A stretch of DNA of 35,278 nt from contig JH152650.1 of the NCBI GenBank assembly GCA_000226015.1, positions 140,095-175,372 on the forward strand, given 5' to 3'. Made by a program: the position numbers and the translations under genes. Below the pieces are notes generated by a model. The model saw only the letters and a list, made by a program, of their open reading frames with translations, was not told where the DNA came from and ran no database searches. This DNA comes from Mnemiopsis leidyi. Taxonomy: Eukaryota > Ctenophora > Tentaculata > Lobata > Bolinopsidae. Below, one piece after another: positions 27,166 through 35,278 of the stretch (positions are counted from its first letter, which is position 1; each line of letters starts with the position of its first letter).

Positions 27166-28084
27166 CCTTAGAGGCTGTTCCCATATTATGCAATCTGCTA
27201 AAAGGGGAGTTGGAGGGAGTTTAAAAGTTGTAAAATTTTAATTACAGAAAATGTGAAGGGCCAAAATTCAACAGTTTTGATGCCACATGCTGCAAAACCC
27301 AGAGTGATGCATTTGTCTAGCTTGATTGATGACAATGAGGCTTTCCATACACAATTGTTTATTGTCTTCATGTGAAGTATTTAATCTTGCTACCTCAGAT
27401 TAGGGGGTGTTTGATGATGAAAGTTTTAAGTCTAACTTATTAATTTTATAGAGATATCACCCGGTTAAAGATCTACTCAGTGGTATGTTGCATGAATGCA
27501 TGTTGTTATTTCCAATTTTCTACCATACTTTCATGGTAACCCAATGTGTTTCGAATTGCTATTTCATTGATTGATAGAAATCCCATTCATTGGATGCATT
27601 TGGTAATATATTTCTATCTTCAGATTTCTAAATTTCATCTGCTGTGTTTTACTCAATAACAGAAAGAAATATATGCAATATCCTTAGATCATATTAAACA
27701 TTAACACGGGACACTTCTTGCCGGGAGGTGAGATGGTTAATTAGCGTTAATATGTGACAGCAATTGACCAATGAAAGGTTACATATTGAAATCTAAATGA
27801 AAAATCTAAATCTAAATGAAAAATTGCAGTGACTCCCCACAAGTAGTGTTTCTTATACACATCTGGACTGGAAAATTAACAAGTGCATCACTCTGCACTG
27901 CATGTGGCAGCCAAAGTTGAATTATTTCTTTATATGGGGACAACACATTCAGTTCTAGCATCTGACAAAGGTATCATTGAACCAATAAAAATAATTCGGT
28001 TAATAACCCAAAACCAAGTATTTGTACTTGTTACACCTGGACAAGGCTTTTACAGTTATACTGAAGGGGCTCCTGGAAGATTCT
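27166..28084. other. Non-coding spacer
   Basis: AT-rich; I see no exon or structured repeat. A short plus-strand frame at 27883-28086 has no recognisable features. Confidence 0.45.
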
Positions 28085-28283
28085 AGATCTTTTAAAGGAG
28101 ACCCTCCTCATTTTAACCCGCAATTACAGTTTCCCAGTAATTCAGCTGAGTCAACAGAAGAAGGTCATATAGGCAAATGCAGTTAGCACATTCCTCTAGG
28201 ATTGACGGATCTGGGAATCAAACCCCTGATCTTTTGCGTAGAAAGTCGGGTAGATACCACTTCACCACCAAAAAACTTAAACA
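28085..28283 (-). mobile_element. tRNA-derived SINE
   Basis: On the minus strand, starting near 28280, the head contains a perfect pol III A box TGGTGAAGTGG. About 33 nt downstream is a near-perfect B box GGTTTGATTCC (consensus GGTTCGANTCC, one change). The surrounding tRNA-like fold is degraded, with only a short T-stem, so this is not a functional tRNA. The body continues leftward with CTGGGAAACT and GGTTAAAATGAGGAGGGTC to about 28085. Right flank: the AT-rich TTAATTAAATAAACTTAATT. Confidence 0.65.
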
Positions 28284-28453
28284 CAAATTTTAATTAAATA
28301 AACTTAATTAATTAATTACACTTAAGACTCACTTGCACTTGTAGGAAGTGTGTTCTTGAGAACAGTCTGGGTCTTTTTCAGCGTAAAAGATGATACAAGC
28401 CAGCAATGGTGAATATCCTTCACATAAGGGTAATCCATAATTGCATTCTTACG

Positions 28454-28560
28454 TTAACGAGATTATATCTGTCTACCAATCTAATGAAACGATGCCATTA
28501 AGCTTTCAGCTGCAAAGGCCGGGTATCACTGTGACAATGGTAGACATTGTCCACAAGTGA
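28454..28560. mobile_element. Solo or truncated end of the TTGACGAG-family TIR element
   Basis: TTAACGAGATTATATCTGTC is followed by ACGATGCC and CCGGGTATCACTGTGACAA, in the same order as the subterminal sequence of the complete element at 13387-13955. No partner right end lies nearby in the matching state of decay. Confidence 0.65.
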
Positions 28561-28788
28561 TCTAATTAAAGTTAGAATTTTAACCAAACAAAGTAATAGA
28601 ATAAAATAACATTTAATACATAATTGTTCCTTTATAAAAAAGGTGTTTAATCCTGATTTAAAACTTCTATAAAACTGGTATATAAAACAAATCTGGTAAA
28701 ATCTTTTTAAAACTATATGAAGTTTCTATAATCAAGTGATCTAAAAGAATTTGGTCAGATCAACCTAGGTGCCATGTCAGCCAAAAAG

Positions 28789-29842
28789 TTGACGAGATTA
28801 TATCCGTCTACCGTGGGTCATTGAGAATCGCTGCGACAACCGAAAAGTGAAAAAGTCTGCCTAGATGGACTCTGTTGGATAGGATTGGATCAGCCGAATG
28901 CGCCTAAGGGCTTAAGTTGGCCCAGGACTCAATTGGATCCACAATAAACTCACAGACAATCTACCAGATCCAGAGTCTGCATTTCATAAGAAATTTGGTG
29001 AAGCCAGAGGCAGCTGATGAGGGAACCAGGGTACGTTTGCAGACAAGCTATTAAAATTTCGTAAACAGTAAAACCCATACCACATACGGGAAAGTGATCT
29101 GATTAGCACTTAGTGCCCTTATTAGTTCGGTGTTGCATTGTAACTCGAACGGCGGCGCTCACCCTCCCAGCTCCCGACATCTTATTCTCGAAGAAAATAT
29201 TTGCTTTGAATGAATGAAGAGGCTCGGACAAAGTCAGACAAAATCGTCACTAATGTTTTAAATAATGTGTTTTCACAGGAAACTGCCGGGCTCCCTCCGA
29301 TGTATAATGTACATTCGGCCTCCTGTAATAGGCCGTTCACTATTACACTTGTACGGCAGCGCGCACCCTCCTGTCATTTTATTCCCATTCGAATGAGGGT
29401 CGGACGAAGTCAGACAATATTACACTTGTGTAACATGTGGTTGTTTAGTTGGAGTGTCCAAATTAAGATAAGTATAAGATAAAATTTAAAAAGATGAAGG
29501 ACATAATGAAAATAAACACTTAGATTATGTGCTCCATGGTAATAAATTGAAAGAAACTGATCAGGAAAAAGATCGAGGTGTCCTTACCTCTGGTCACTTG
29601 CATTGGAATGATCAGATTGAATCATGTATTAGTAAAGCCAATCAAATGTTCTATTAATCCGTCTATTATATTACACCGAGAGTTGGGTATCACCGCGAAA
29701 ATAAAGATCGCATTAACTTGAAATGTTTTATAATCTAATCTGTAATCTGGAAATTTTTAATTGTCGCGGTGATACCCGACTCACGCAGCTAAAGCTGAAC
29801 GAGACGTTTCGTTAGAACGTTAGACGGATATAATCTCGTCAA
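28789..29842. mobile_element. Second TTGACGAG-family region, about 1.05 kb, with nested mini-elements
   Basis: The left end at 28789 starts TTGACGAGATTATATCCGTC and the right end at 29811-29842 is its inverted partner. The subterminal motif occurs at about 29676 (forward) and 29760-29785 (inverted, CGCGGTGATACCCGACTC). Inside lie a diverged ultra-short element (about 29138-29245) and a clean one at 29349-29417. The flanks show no clear target duplication, so the two ends may belong to separate insertions. No transposase frame is seen. Confidence 0.6.
29349..29417. mobile_element. Ultra-short mobile element, copy 3 (69 bp)
   Basis: Begins TTGTACGGCAGCGCGCACCC and ends GGACGAAGTCAGACAA, flanked by a perfect 8-bp direct repeat TATTACAC (29341-29348 and 29418-29425). 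The next base on both sides is T, so the duplication could be read as 9 bp if the element starts at TGTAC. Confidence 0.88.
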
Positions 29843-30233
29843 ATTTTTAAGAGCAAAACTAATTAATCTTTAGGAATTTACTCCAGTGGCAACTATTGGA
29901 ATATTTCTGATAAGGTCTTAAATCGTATTGAAAGTGGAAGTTATTTTTAGAATATTTTTTAGAATAAAATAAATTTTTAGAATAAAATGAAGCATAATGA
30001 ATTCCTTCAAAAACTCATTTGAAGCTTTGGGTTGTACAGCTCAGCGCGCAAAATCTTGTCAGACGTTGTCTGACCTGCTGCCGCGAACAGCGAAGCTGTC
30101 GCCCCATTGAAATAGGGCCACAACGCAAGGCAAACAAAGTCAAACAAACTTAGCTTTGGGAAATATTAAAGTGTGATGATGCTGGGAAAAAAATAATTTT
30201 CAAATTTTCAAATTTTTAGAAAAGGGTCCCAAC

Positions 30234-30487
30234 CTGTACAGCAACGCTTGTACAGCAGCGCGCACCCTCCCGTCATTTTTTCCCCTCTATTCGCAATTCG
30301 AATGAGGGTCGGACAAAGTCAGACAAAGCAACGCGCACCCTCCTGTCATTTTATTTTCCTCTATTCGCTTCGAATGAGGGTCGGGCAAAGTCAAACAAAG
30401 CGACGCGCACCCTCCCGTCATTTTATGTTTTATTCTCTTCGAATGAGGGTCGGACTCTTCGAATGAGGGTCGGACAAAGTCAGACAA
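30234..30487. repeat. Cluster of three ultra-short mobile elements, one nested inside another
   Basis: A 79-bp copy at 30248-30326 (TTGTACAGCAGCGCGCACCC to AAAGTCAGACAA) is flanked by perfect 8-bp repeats AGCAACGC (30240-30247 and 30327-30334). The sequence outside them, CTGTAC at 30234 and GCACCCTCCTG at 30335 onward, is the start and remainder of a second copy ending at 30398, so one element landed inside another. A third unit, without its TTGTAC start, runs 30399-30487 and has an internal duplication of TTCGAATGAGGGTCGGAC. Confidence 0.88.
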
Positions 30488-30670
30488 TAAGTTTCTATTA
30501 CGAAACGATTAGCTTTGAGCTGCAAGAGTCGGTTGTAACCACGACAAACGAATATGTTATAAGGTTTTGAATGCACCCATATCTAAGCACATATTAATGT
30601 GAACGTTTTACAAGACGTTTTACAAGACCCATTGCGCACCGGTTCACGGTAAACGTTCCCACGTCGACTG

Positions 30671-30676
30671 TTTATT
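30671..30676 (-). terminator. Polyadenylation signal of the GPATCH11-like gene
   Basis: AATAAA on the minus strand (TTTATT on plus), 32 nt beyond the TGA stop of the gene at 30708. Short 3' UTRs of this kind are plausible, but no cleavage site can be proven from sequence alone. Confidence 0.6.
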
Positions 30677-30707
30677 TTAACTCCGGCCATAAATAGGCAA
30701 ATATACA

Positions 30708-32888
30708 TCAGTCAGCAAAATCGGTGTCGTCAGCAAAGTCCCCGTTGTCATGATGATCGTGAGCTTCTTGAGTATCACCAGGACAGTGAGTAATGAGATC
30801 TTCCCTACTGACATACTTCACTCCACACCACACGCAATAGCTGTGCTGGTAACGTAAGTAGGCGTCTAACTGGGGAAGAATAATCCTCTCTGGGTCTGGC
30901 TCATCTTCTTCCTGAAAGTTTATTAAGTCAGTTTAGCAAAGAGAGTAGACATAGGTTGAAATGGTAAAACCACAAGGTACGAAAACACGGATCTGTGGGC
31001 TTATCGGTCATTGGTGGGATGGATCGTATTTGGACATGTAACAAAAAAGTTAAGACCAGCACATTAAGAACTAATTAGGGTTCTTCTCCCTTGCCCTAGA
31101 TTACCCTACGATTAGAAGTCGTACATCTGAAAAAGTGCGATGACAAACTTTTAAAAACGGGTAACAAAAGTTTAACAATCTGAAAGACAATGTCTATAAT
31201 TTTGTAACTCCCAACCTCCTCTTCATCCTCCTCTTGGTCGTCCTGGGGCGGTTTAGGAGGCCAGTACCAGGTCTCGGGCGGAACAATGCCACACTTTTCG
31301 TCCATTTGTCGGCAAACATTCTGGCACTTTCTCACGGTACTTAGTAAGTGTTTCAACCCAGCCTGCTGACTCTTGCTTTCTCTAAACTGTTTCAGTAACT
31401 CAGTTTCGTTACGCTGAAATAAGACAGGTCGTTAGATCCCATCGGTCATCACTCAGCTCATTATATGCTGAAAAGATTTGTTGTGTGATCGCTCTAGCGT
31501 GATATTGACATTGCATTCCGAATAAATATAGGCTACAGCACGACAAAATTAGTCACTTTGTAAGCATCCAGGCGCTGCTGCTCCTGTCTAATAATTTTCT
31601 TGCATTCTTCTTCTTTAGCTGCGGCCTGTCCAAGCCCGGCCGATTTCACAGTGAACGGATTGATCTTTATAGGCTCGACGCGTCCTTCTCCTGAAATTAG
31701 AAAGTACCAATAAGAATCCTCTCGCTCGTAATTGGACAACGAATTGAAAATTGAAGACAGGAAAAGGAGGCTTTAGTTTCACAGCACAGAAATTTAAGAA
31801 CGATTCGCGCGCGCTGAACGGACATACGTGCCACCTGAAAAACAGGGTTTACCACTTTCAAGCTTCATTCGCGCGTTCCTGTTCTTTGTTCAAGTAGACC
31901 GTTTCAGTGAGATGGTATTTACAGTTTGCCATACCAAGCGAACGTCGTTAGTGACAACGACATACGCGTCATGACCTGTTTAGGCTTCATACGTGCAACA
32001 GGTATCCGATCTTAGAAGATTAATAGCTCGTCGATTGATTTTATCATTGGCATACACATGTATTGAAACTCTCTTGGAAATTACGATACTGTCTGACATA
32101 TTACAATCGCGCTTTCAGAACAGCAATGGACACATTTTGCTATGTCAACGGAATAATTTTCCGTTCACTGCCGATAATTACTTGCGTCAAAGTCACGTTT
32201 AATAACATACAATTACTCCGTGTTGATTTTCAGCGATGCAATTATTGCTGGAAAGAGTTATTATAAAAGAAGCCAGTAAAGTTTCTCAATACCACGCGAC
32301 TCCTTTCTAATTTCTAGCTCCATTTCCTCTTGGAATTTTTCCAGAATCGAAGATACTCAAGAAGCTGACACAAGGTCATTCACGACAACTGAAAAGAAAA
32401 AGTACCTTCTTTCCCAAGTCCAATACCCTGCTTGAAACCCATTTTCTGCATCATCTTAAACCCAGGATTGTCTTCACTTATAACATTTGTTTCTAGCCCC
32501 TTTATCAATTTGTTCTTTGCATCCAGTTTCTTTGACTTAGCTTCTTCTTTAGCTATCTATAAAAATAAAACCTTTTAAAGAATAAAAATTCACTTCAATC
32601 AGACACATTTGATTTTGTTACTAAAAACAAACTTTAACCGTCTGGATTCTATATTTTTTCAATCCCAGAAAAACATTCCAAACATTCTCTCAAGTGATAA
32701 TTGTCAATAAAAACTAAAAAATACGCCCAATAAAAAGCTAGACAGACAAAACTATGTGTACCTACTCTCTTACATTCCTCGTTTCTCTTGTGAACTTCAA
32801 GTTTTCTCTTTCCCACGCCCCTCACCAAGCCGGGTCTGACGTCACAGATTTGTTCTAGAAAACTGTCTGACATGTAGTCGTCCTCCAT
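30708..32888 (-). CDS. GPATCH11: G-patch domain-containing protein 11-like, complete (5 exons)
   Basis: Exons: about 32769-32888, 32406-32552, 31557-31690, 31216-31413 and 30708-30911, about 267 residues, close to the vertebrate length. The N-terminus MEDDYMSDSFLEQICDVRPG matches the family start (DYMSD...DVRPGL). The G-patch spans exons 2-3: NPGFKMMQKMGFKQGIGLG and then GEGRVEPIKINPF. Exon 4 has the family block CRQMDEKCGIVPPETWYW followed by an acidic run. Exon 5 has YQHSYCVWCGVKY...DLITHCPG, the C-terminal CxxC...HC motif. Exons 2-5 join in phase. Exon 1 has two possible donors, AAT|GTAAGA (stronger) and GTAG|GTACAC, both phase 1; they differ by four codons. G-patch proteins typically bind DEAH-box helicases; this family member is nuclear and little studied. 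It lies 651 bp downstream of MFAP1 on the same strand. Confidence 0.92.
31691..32405 (-). other. Intron 2 of the GPATCH11-like gene
   Basis: 715 nt; no internal exon, repeat or RNA gene recognised. Confidence 0.6.
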
Positions 32889-33539
32889 TGCTTAATACTG
32901 TGTAGCTTTGTTAGACAATCTTTATACAGTGAACACCGAAATTTGAACTACTAATTGCGGGTTTTGATCATTTTGGCACAGCCATCGCAAATTAGGTTTA
33001 CAAAATTTAATCAATGTTTTAAGGTGATTTTTTTAGTGAAGAATTAATGAGTATACCGAGTTCTTATCGTAACACCGATAAAAAAATGATCTTAATTCAC
33101 ATCACGGCCGTAGTACTGGTAGTGATCTCTAGGAATTACACAGAAAGACAATTTGATAATGGTCACCACACTGGGTTAGTATGATATGGGTGGGTAAAAT
33201 GGGGGATTATCGTCATATTGTGTTACAAACTCAACGTACAATAGTGCTAAATACCCAGAGAGATCTTGGATTAGATCATATCTGACGTCATTCCTGTAGT
33301 TATTAATGTAATTACAATTATCAGACGTAAAATGGTGAACACTGACAAATTGTGCAGTCTAAAACAGCTCTACTCGATTAAGGAATAAAAATTTAAACGC
33401 TCAAGATTTTCCAGTCTCTCTCAAGTAACAATTCTGTCTGCTAGAAAACTCCCACACCGACTCCCAAACATTTGACGAGCACTTCTCCGCGGTAGAGCAA
33501 ACTCAAAACGTGCGATGTCACGTGACTCAACAGAGCCTC
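32889..33539. other. Intergenic spacer between MFAP1 and the GPATCH11-like gene
   Basis: 651 bp between the GPATCH11-like start codon and the MFAP1 stop. It must hold the MFAP1 3' UTR and the GPATCH11 promoter. No AATAAA was found on the minus strand just after the MFAP1 stop. CACGTG-like TCACGTGAC at about 33517-33525 is an E-box-like site. Confidence 0.5.
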
Positions 33540-35278
33540 TCATCTGTCCTTCTTTCTTGTACTGGGTTTTGAGAACTGTAACTTTGTCCCCCCAGCTGTA
33601 GCGTGAAACTTGGTGTTCATCTGGTTGGTCTGAGACCAGGGCGAGTCCGCGCTGGTCGTGTCTTGGTCTAACAAGTGAGTATACTTGGTCCTGCCGCTCC
33701 GACCAAAGTTCTTGACTTGCATAACCTTGGGCAGGATAGACTTATCGAAGTGATCCTCCAGAGTAGGTTTGGAGAAGTCCTGTTTGAGGGTGGTATCCTC
33801 GTTGTCCAGATAGAAGGCACCGCGGTGGTAGTATTTCTGGAGGAAGCGGTACTTTCCTTTCTCTGCTTTGTTTGTCACTTGTTTGGGGTTCATGCGCTGC
33901 CACAGTCGCCGTTCTTCCTCCGTCATGTTACGGACTTTTTCCAGTTCAGTAGCCTGGCCGGGTAAGTTGGTAGTTGTTTAATAGTATTATATTAGGAGCT
34001 GCATATGATACAGCTTGCAGTAGGCACTAAGCGCAATTTGATAAAGGCAGTAGACAGATACTTTAATAAAACCAAAACCAAATAAACTAGTGGCTGTCGG
34101 CTGATAATCTATTGCACATACCTCTTTCTCTCTGGCTTCCCTTGCTTCTCGAACGTTCTTGATTCTTTTCAGTTCCCGAACTTTCCAAGCCTCATACTCT
34201 TCTTCTTCGTTCTCGTCGTCTGTGTTTATTGCTGCTCCTGCAGAAAATAAACAGTTACGAAAGGTACGGTTTTGTTACACACAAAGCAGCGTGAAAGAAT
34301 TTGTTGACAGGGAGAGAGAGCATATTTGGATTTGAAACCTGATGTAATTTGGAATTGATTTAGGAGATATACTTATGGCACAACTTGGCCAATATTTTGG
34401 ACAAATTTAATTGATTTACTGGAGCAGGCCAGGAACAACTCTAAGTTACACCCATCATTCAATGATCTCACACCCTCATTACGTCATCAATGTACTACAT
34501 AGTTTATTTCGTACAAGAAGAGGATTACAAAAACAAGTTATAACAAGGTGATAATGAGCGGAGTCTAATATAATACGGAAAATTTGGCGGGGTGATATGG
34601 AAATAATAAGCTCAATGGTCAAGATGATATACATCAATTTTTTGAGGTAAAAATGTATAGATACAAAAAGAAGTGATAAAGATCTTGATGTTTACCATCG
34701 TCATCACTGTCAGCAGCCTGGTTTTGCAGGTGTTCAGCGGTAATCTCTTCCTTGATGATCTGTTCGACTAACAAGTGAGATTCCTTCTTCCTGTTCTCTT
34801 TTCGTACTTTGTCAACCTGGGAATATGTAATATAGGAAGACCAGAAAGATTGGGGAAGGTACATGCGAAAAGAGCTAAAAAGAGTAGCTAAATTAATATT
34901 GTAAATATAGAGCATCTTACCTCGTGCTTTTGATCCTCCATCATTTGACGCGCGTCACGTTCTTGAAGTGTGATACGATCAGCTTTCCGTACAAACACAG
35001 GTTTTAATCTGGATGGATACTAAACTCGGTTAAGAAATTTTTCAAATGTGTTAACCTAATCAATATTATATATTCTATGTCCGATATCGTTCTGTACTCA
35101 CCTATGTCCAATATCGTTTTGTACTCACCCAGGTCCGATACCGTTCTGTACTCACCTAGGTCCGATATCGTCCTGTACTCACCTAGGTCCGATATCTTAC
35201 TGTACTCGCCTAGGTCCGATATCGTCCTGTACTCACCTAGGTCCGATATCGTCCTGTACTCACCTAGGTCTGATATCG
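33540..35278 (-). CDS. MFAP1: MFAP1 (spliceosomal microfibril-associated protein 1), 3' part; 5' exons outside window
   Basis: Four coding exons are visible: 34921-35008, 34696-34816, 34122-34237 and 33540-33953; all three junctions join in phase. Exon products in order: [33 protein letters not shown]...[27 protein letters not shown]; then [68 protein letters not shown]. These match the highly conserved C-terminal half of MFAP1, a B-complex spliceosome component associated with PRP38. The stop is TGA at 33540-33542. The first visible exon enters with one base, so an upstream exon ends in phase 2. The N-terminal residues lie beyond 35278, past the 27-bp minisatellite. Confidence 0.95.
35076..35278 (-). 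repeat. 27-bp minisatellite in an MFAP1 intron carrying splice-donor motifs
   Basis: Seven full 27-bp units and a 14-nt partial unit run to the window edge. On the MFAP1 sense strand a unit reads CCTAG|GTGAGTACAG then GACGATATCGGA. AG|GTGAGT is a near-perfect 5' splice site and TACAG|G resembles a 3' site. GTGAGT is kept in six of seven full copies; one has GCGAGT. The array lies upstream of the exon at 34921-35008 in transcript direction. Confidence 0.95.

Noticed and set aside
28220-28280. A functional tRNA gene
   Set aside because: A and B boxes are present, but the acceptor and anticodon stems do not form and the T stem has only about three pairs; a SINE head explains it better.
29210-30487. 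Open frames of 66-90 residues within 29210-29482 and 30248-30487 (RMRVGQSQT repeats)
   Set aside because: They lie wholly within copies of the ultra-short element and change with each copy; no coding function is supported.
31993-32266. Plus-strand frames of 67-69 residues
   Set aside because: Fall in intron 2 of the GPATCH11-like gene, overlapping each other, without homology.

Overview
This is a eukaryotic, animal-type nuclear window: multi-exon genes with GT-AG introns, animal splicing-factor orthologues, decayed non-LTR retrotransposons, a tRNA-derived SINE, miniature inverted-repeat elements, many mini- and microsatellites, and one 250-N assembly gap. An extracellular protein joining leucine-rich repeats, a fibro-slime-type domain and cadherin repeats would suit a marine, perhaps non-bilaterian invertebrate. 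That placement is a guess, because nothing in the window identifies the species.

Layout. Positions 1-204 are a (TAGTG)n microsatellite. Positions 205-2203 are non-coding but sprinkled with a TTAYCCTCAA-like motif on both strands. Positions 2204-10851 (minus strand) hold a large secreted or cell-surface gene. Its 4.95-kb first exon encodes a signal peptide, a long LRR array, a fibro-slime-like domain and cadherin repeats, and seven small downstream exons end in a Cys-rich tail. Six of its seven splice junctions join in phase. The introns between the small exons are packed with minisatellites, two of which clearly contain copies of the neighbouring splice acceptor. Positions 10852-17590 are a repeat-rich intergenic block: decayed LINE, three families of inverted-repeat elements, a GC/CpG-rich nested stretch, a palindromic repeat cluster and the gap.

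Positions 17591-22123 (minus) hold a two-exon gene for a 415-residue acidic, disordered protein with a central basic segment resembling a capping-protein-interaction (CPI) motif. Positions 22124-30600 are mostly non-coding, with a CR1/L2-like LINE remnant, a SINE and a second cluster of the same miniature elements. Positions 30708-32888 (minus) encode a complete GPATCH11-like G-patch protein in five exons. Positions 33540-35278 (minus) encode the C-terminal part of MFAP1, a core spliceosomal protein; its 5' exons lie beyond the right edge, after a 27-bp minisatellite that carries a splice-donor consensus in nearly every copy.

The most interesting signals are: (1) intronic minisatellites built from exon-intron junctions, one accounting for an entire 266-nt intron and able in principle to add in-frame 12-residue repeats; (2) an ultra-short (68-79 bp) mobile element with 8-bp target duplications, once inserted into its own kind; (3) the unusual LRR / fibro-slime / cadherin / Cys-rich architecture; and (4) the dispersed TTAYCCTCAA motif field. 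All coordinates and phases were worked out by hand from the sequence; no alignment or database search was run.
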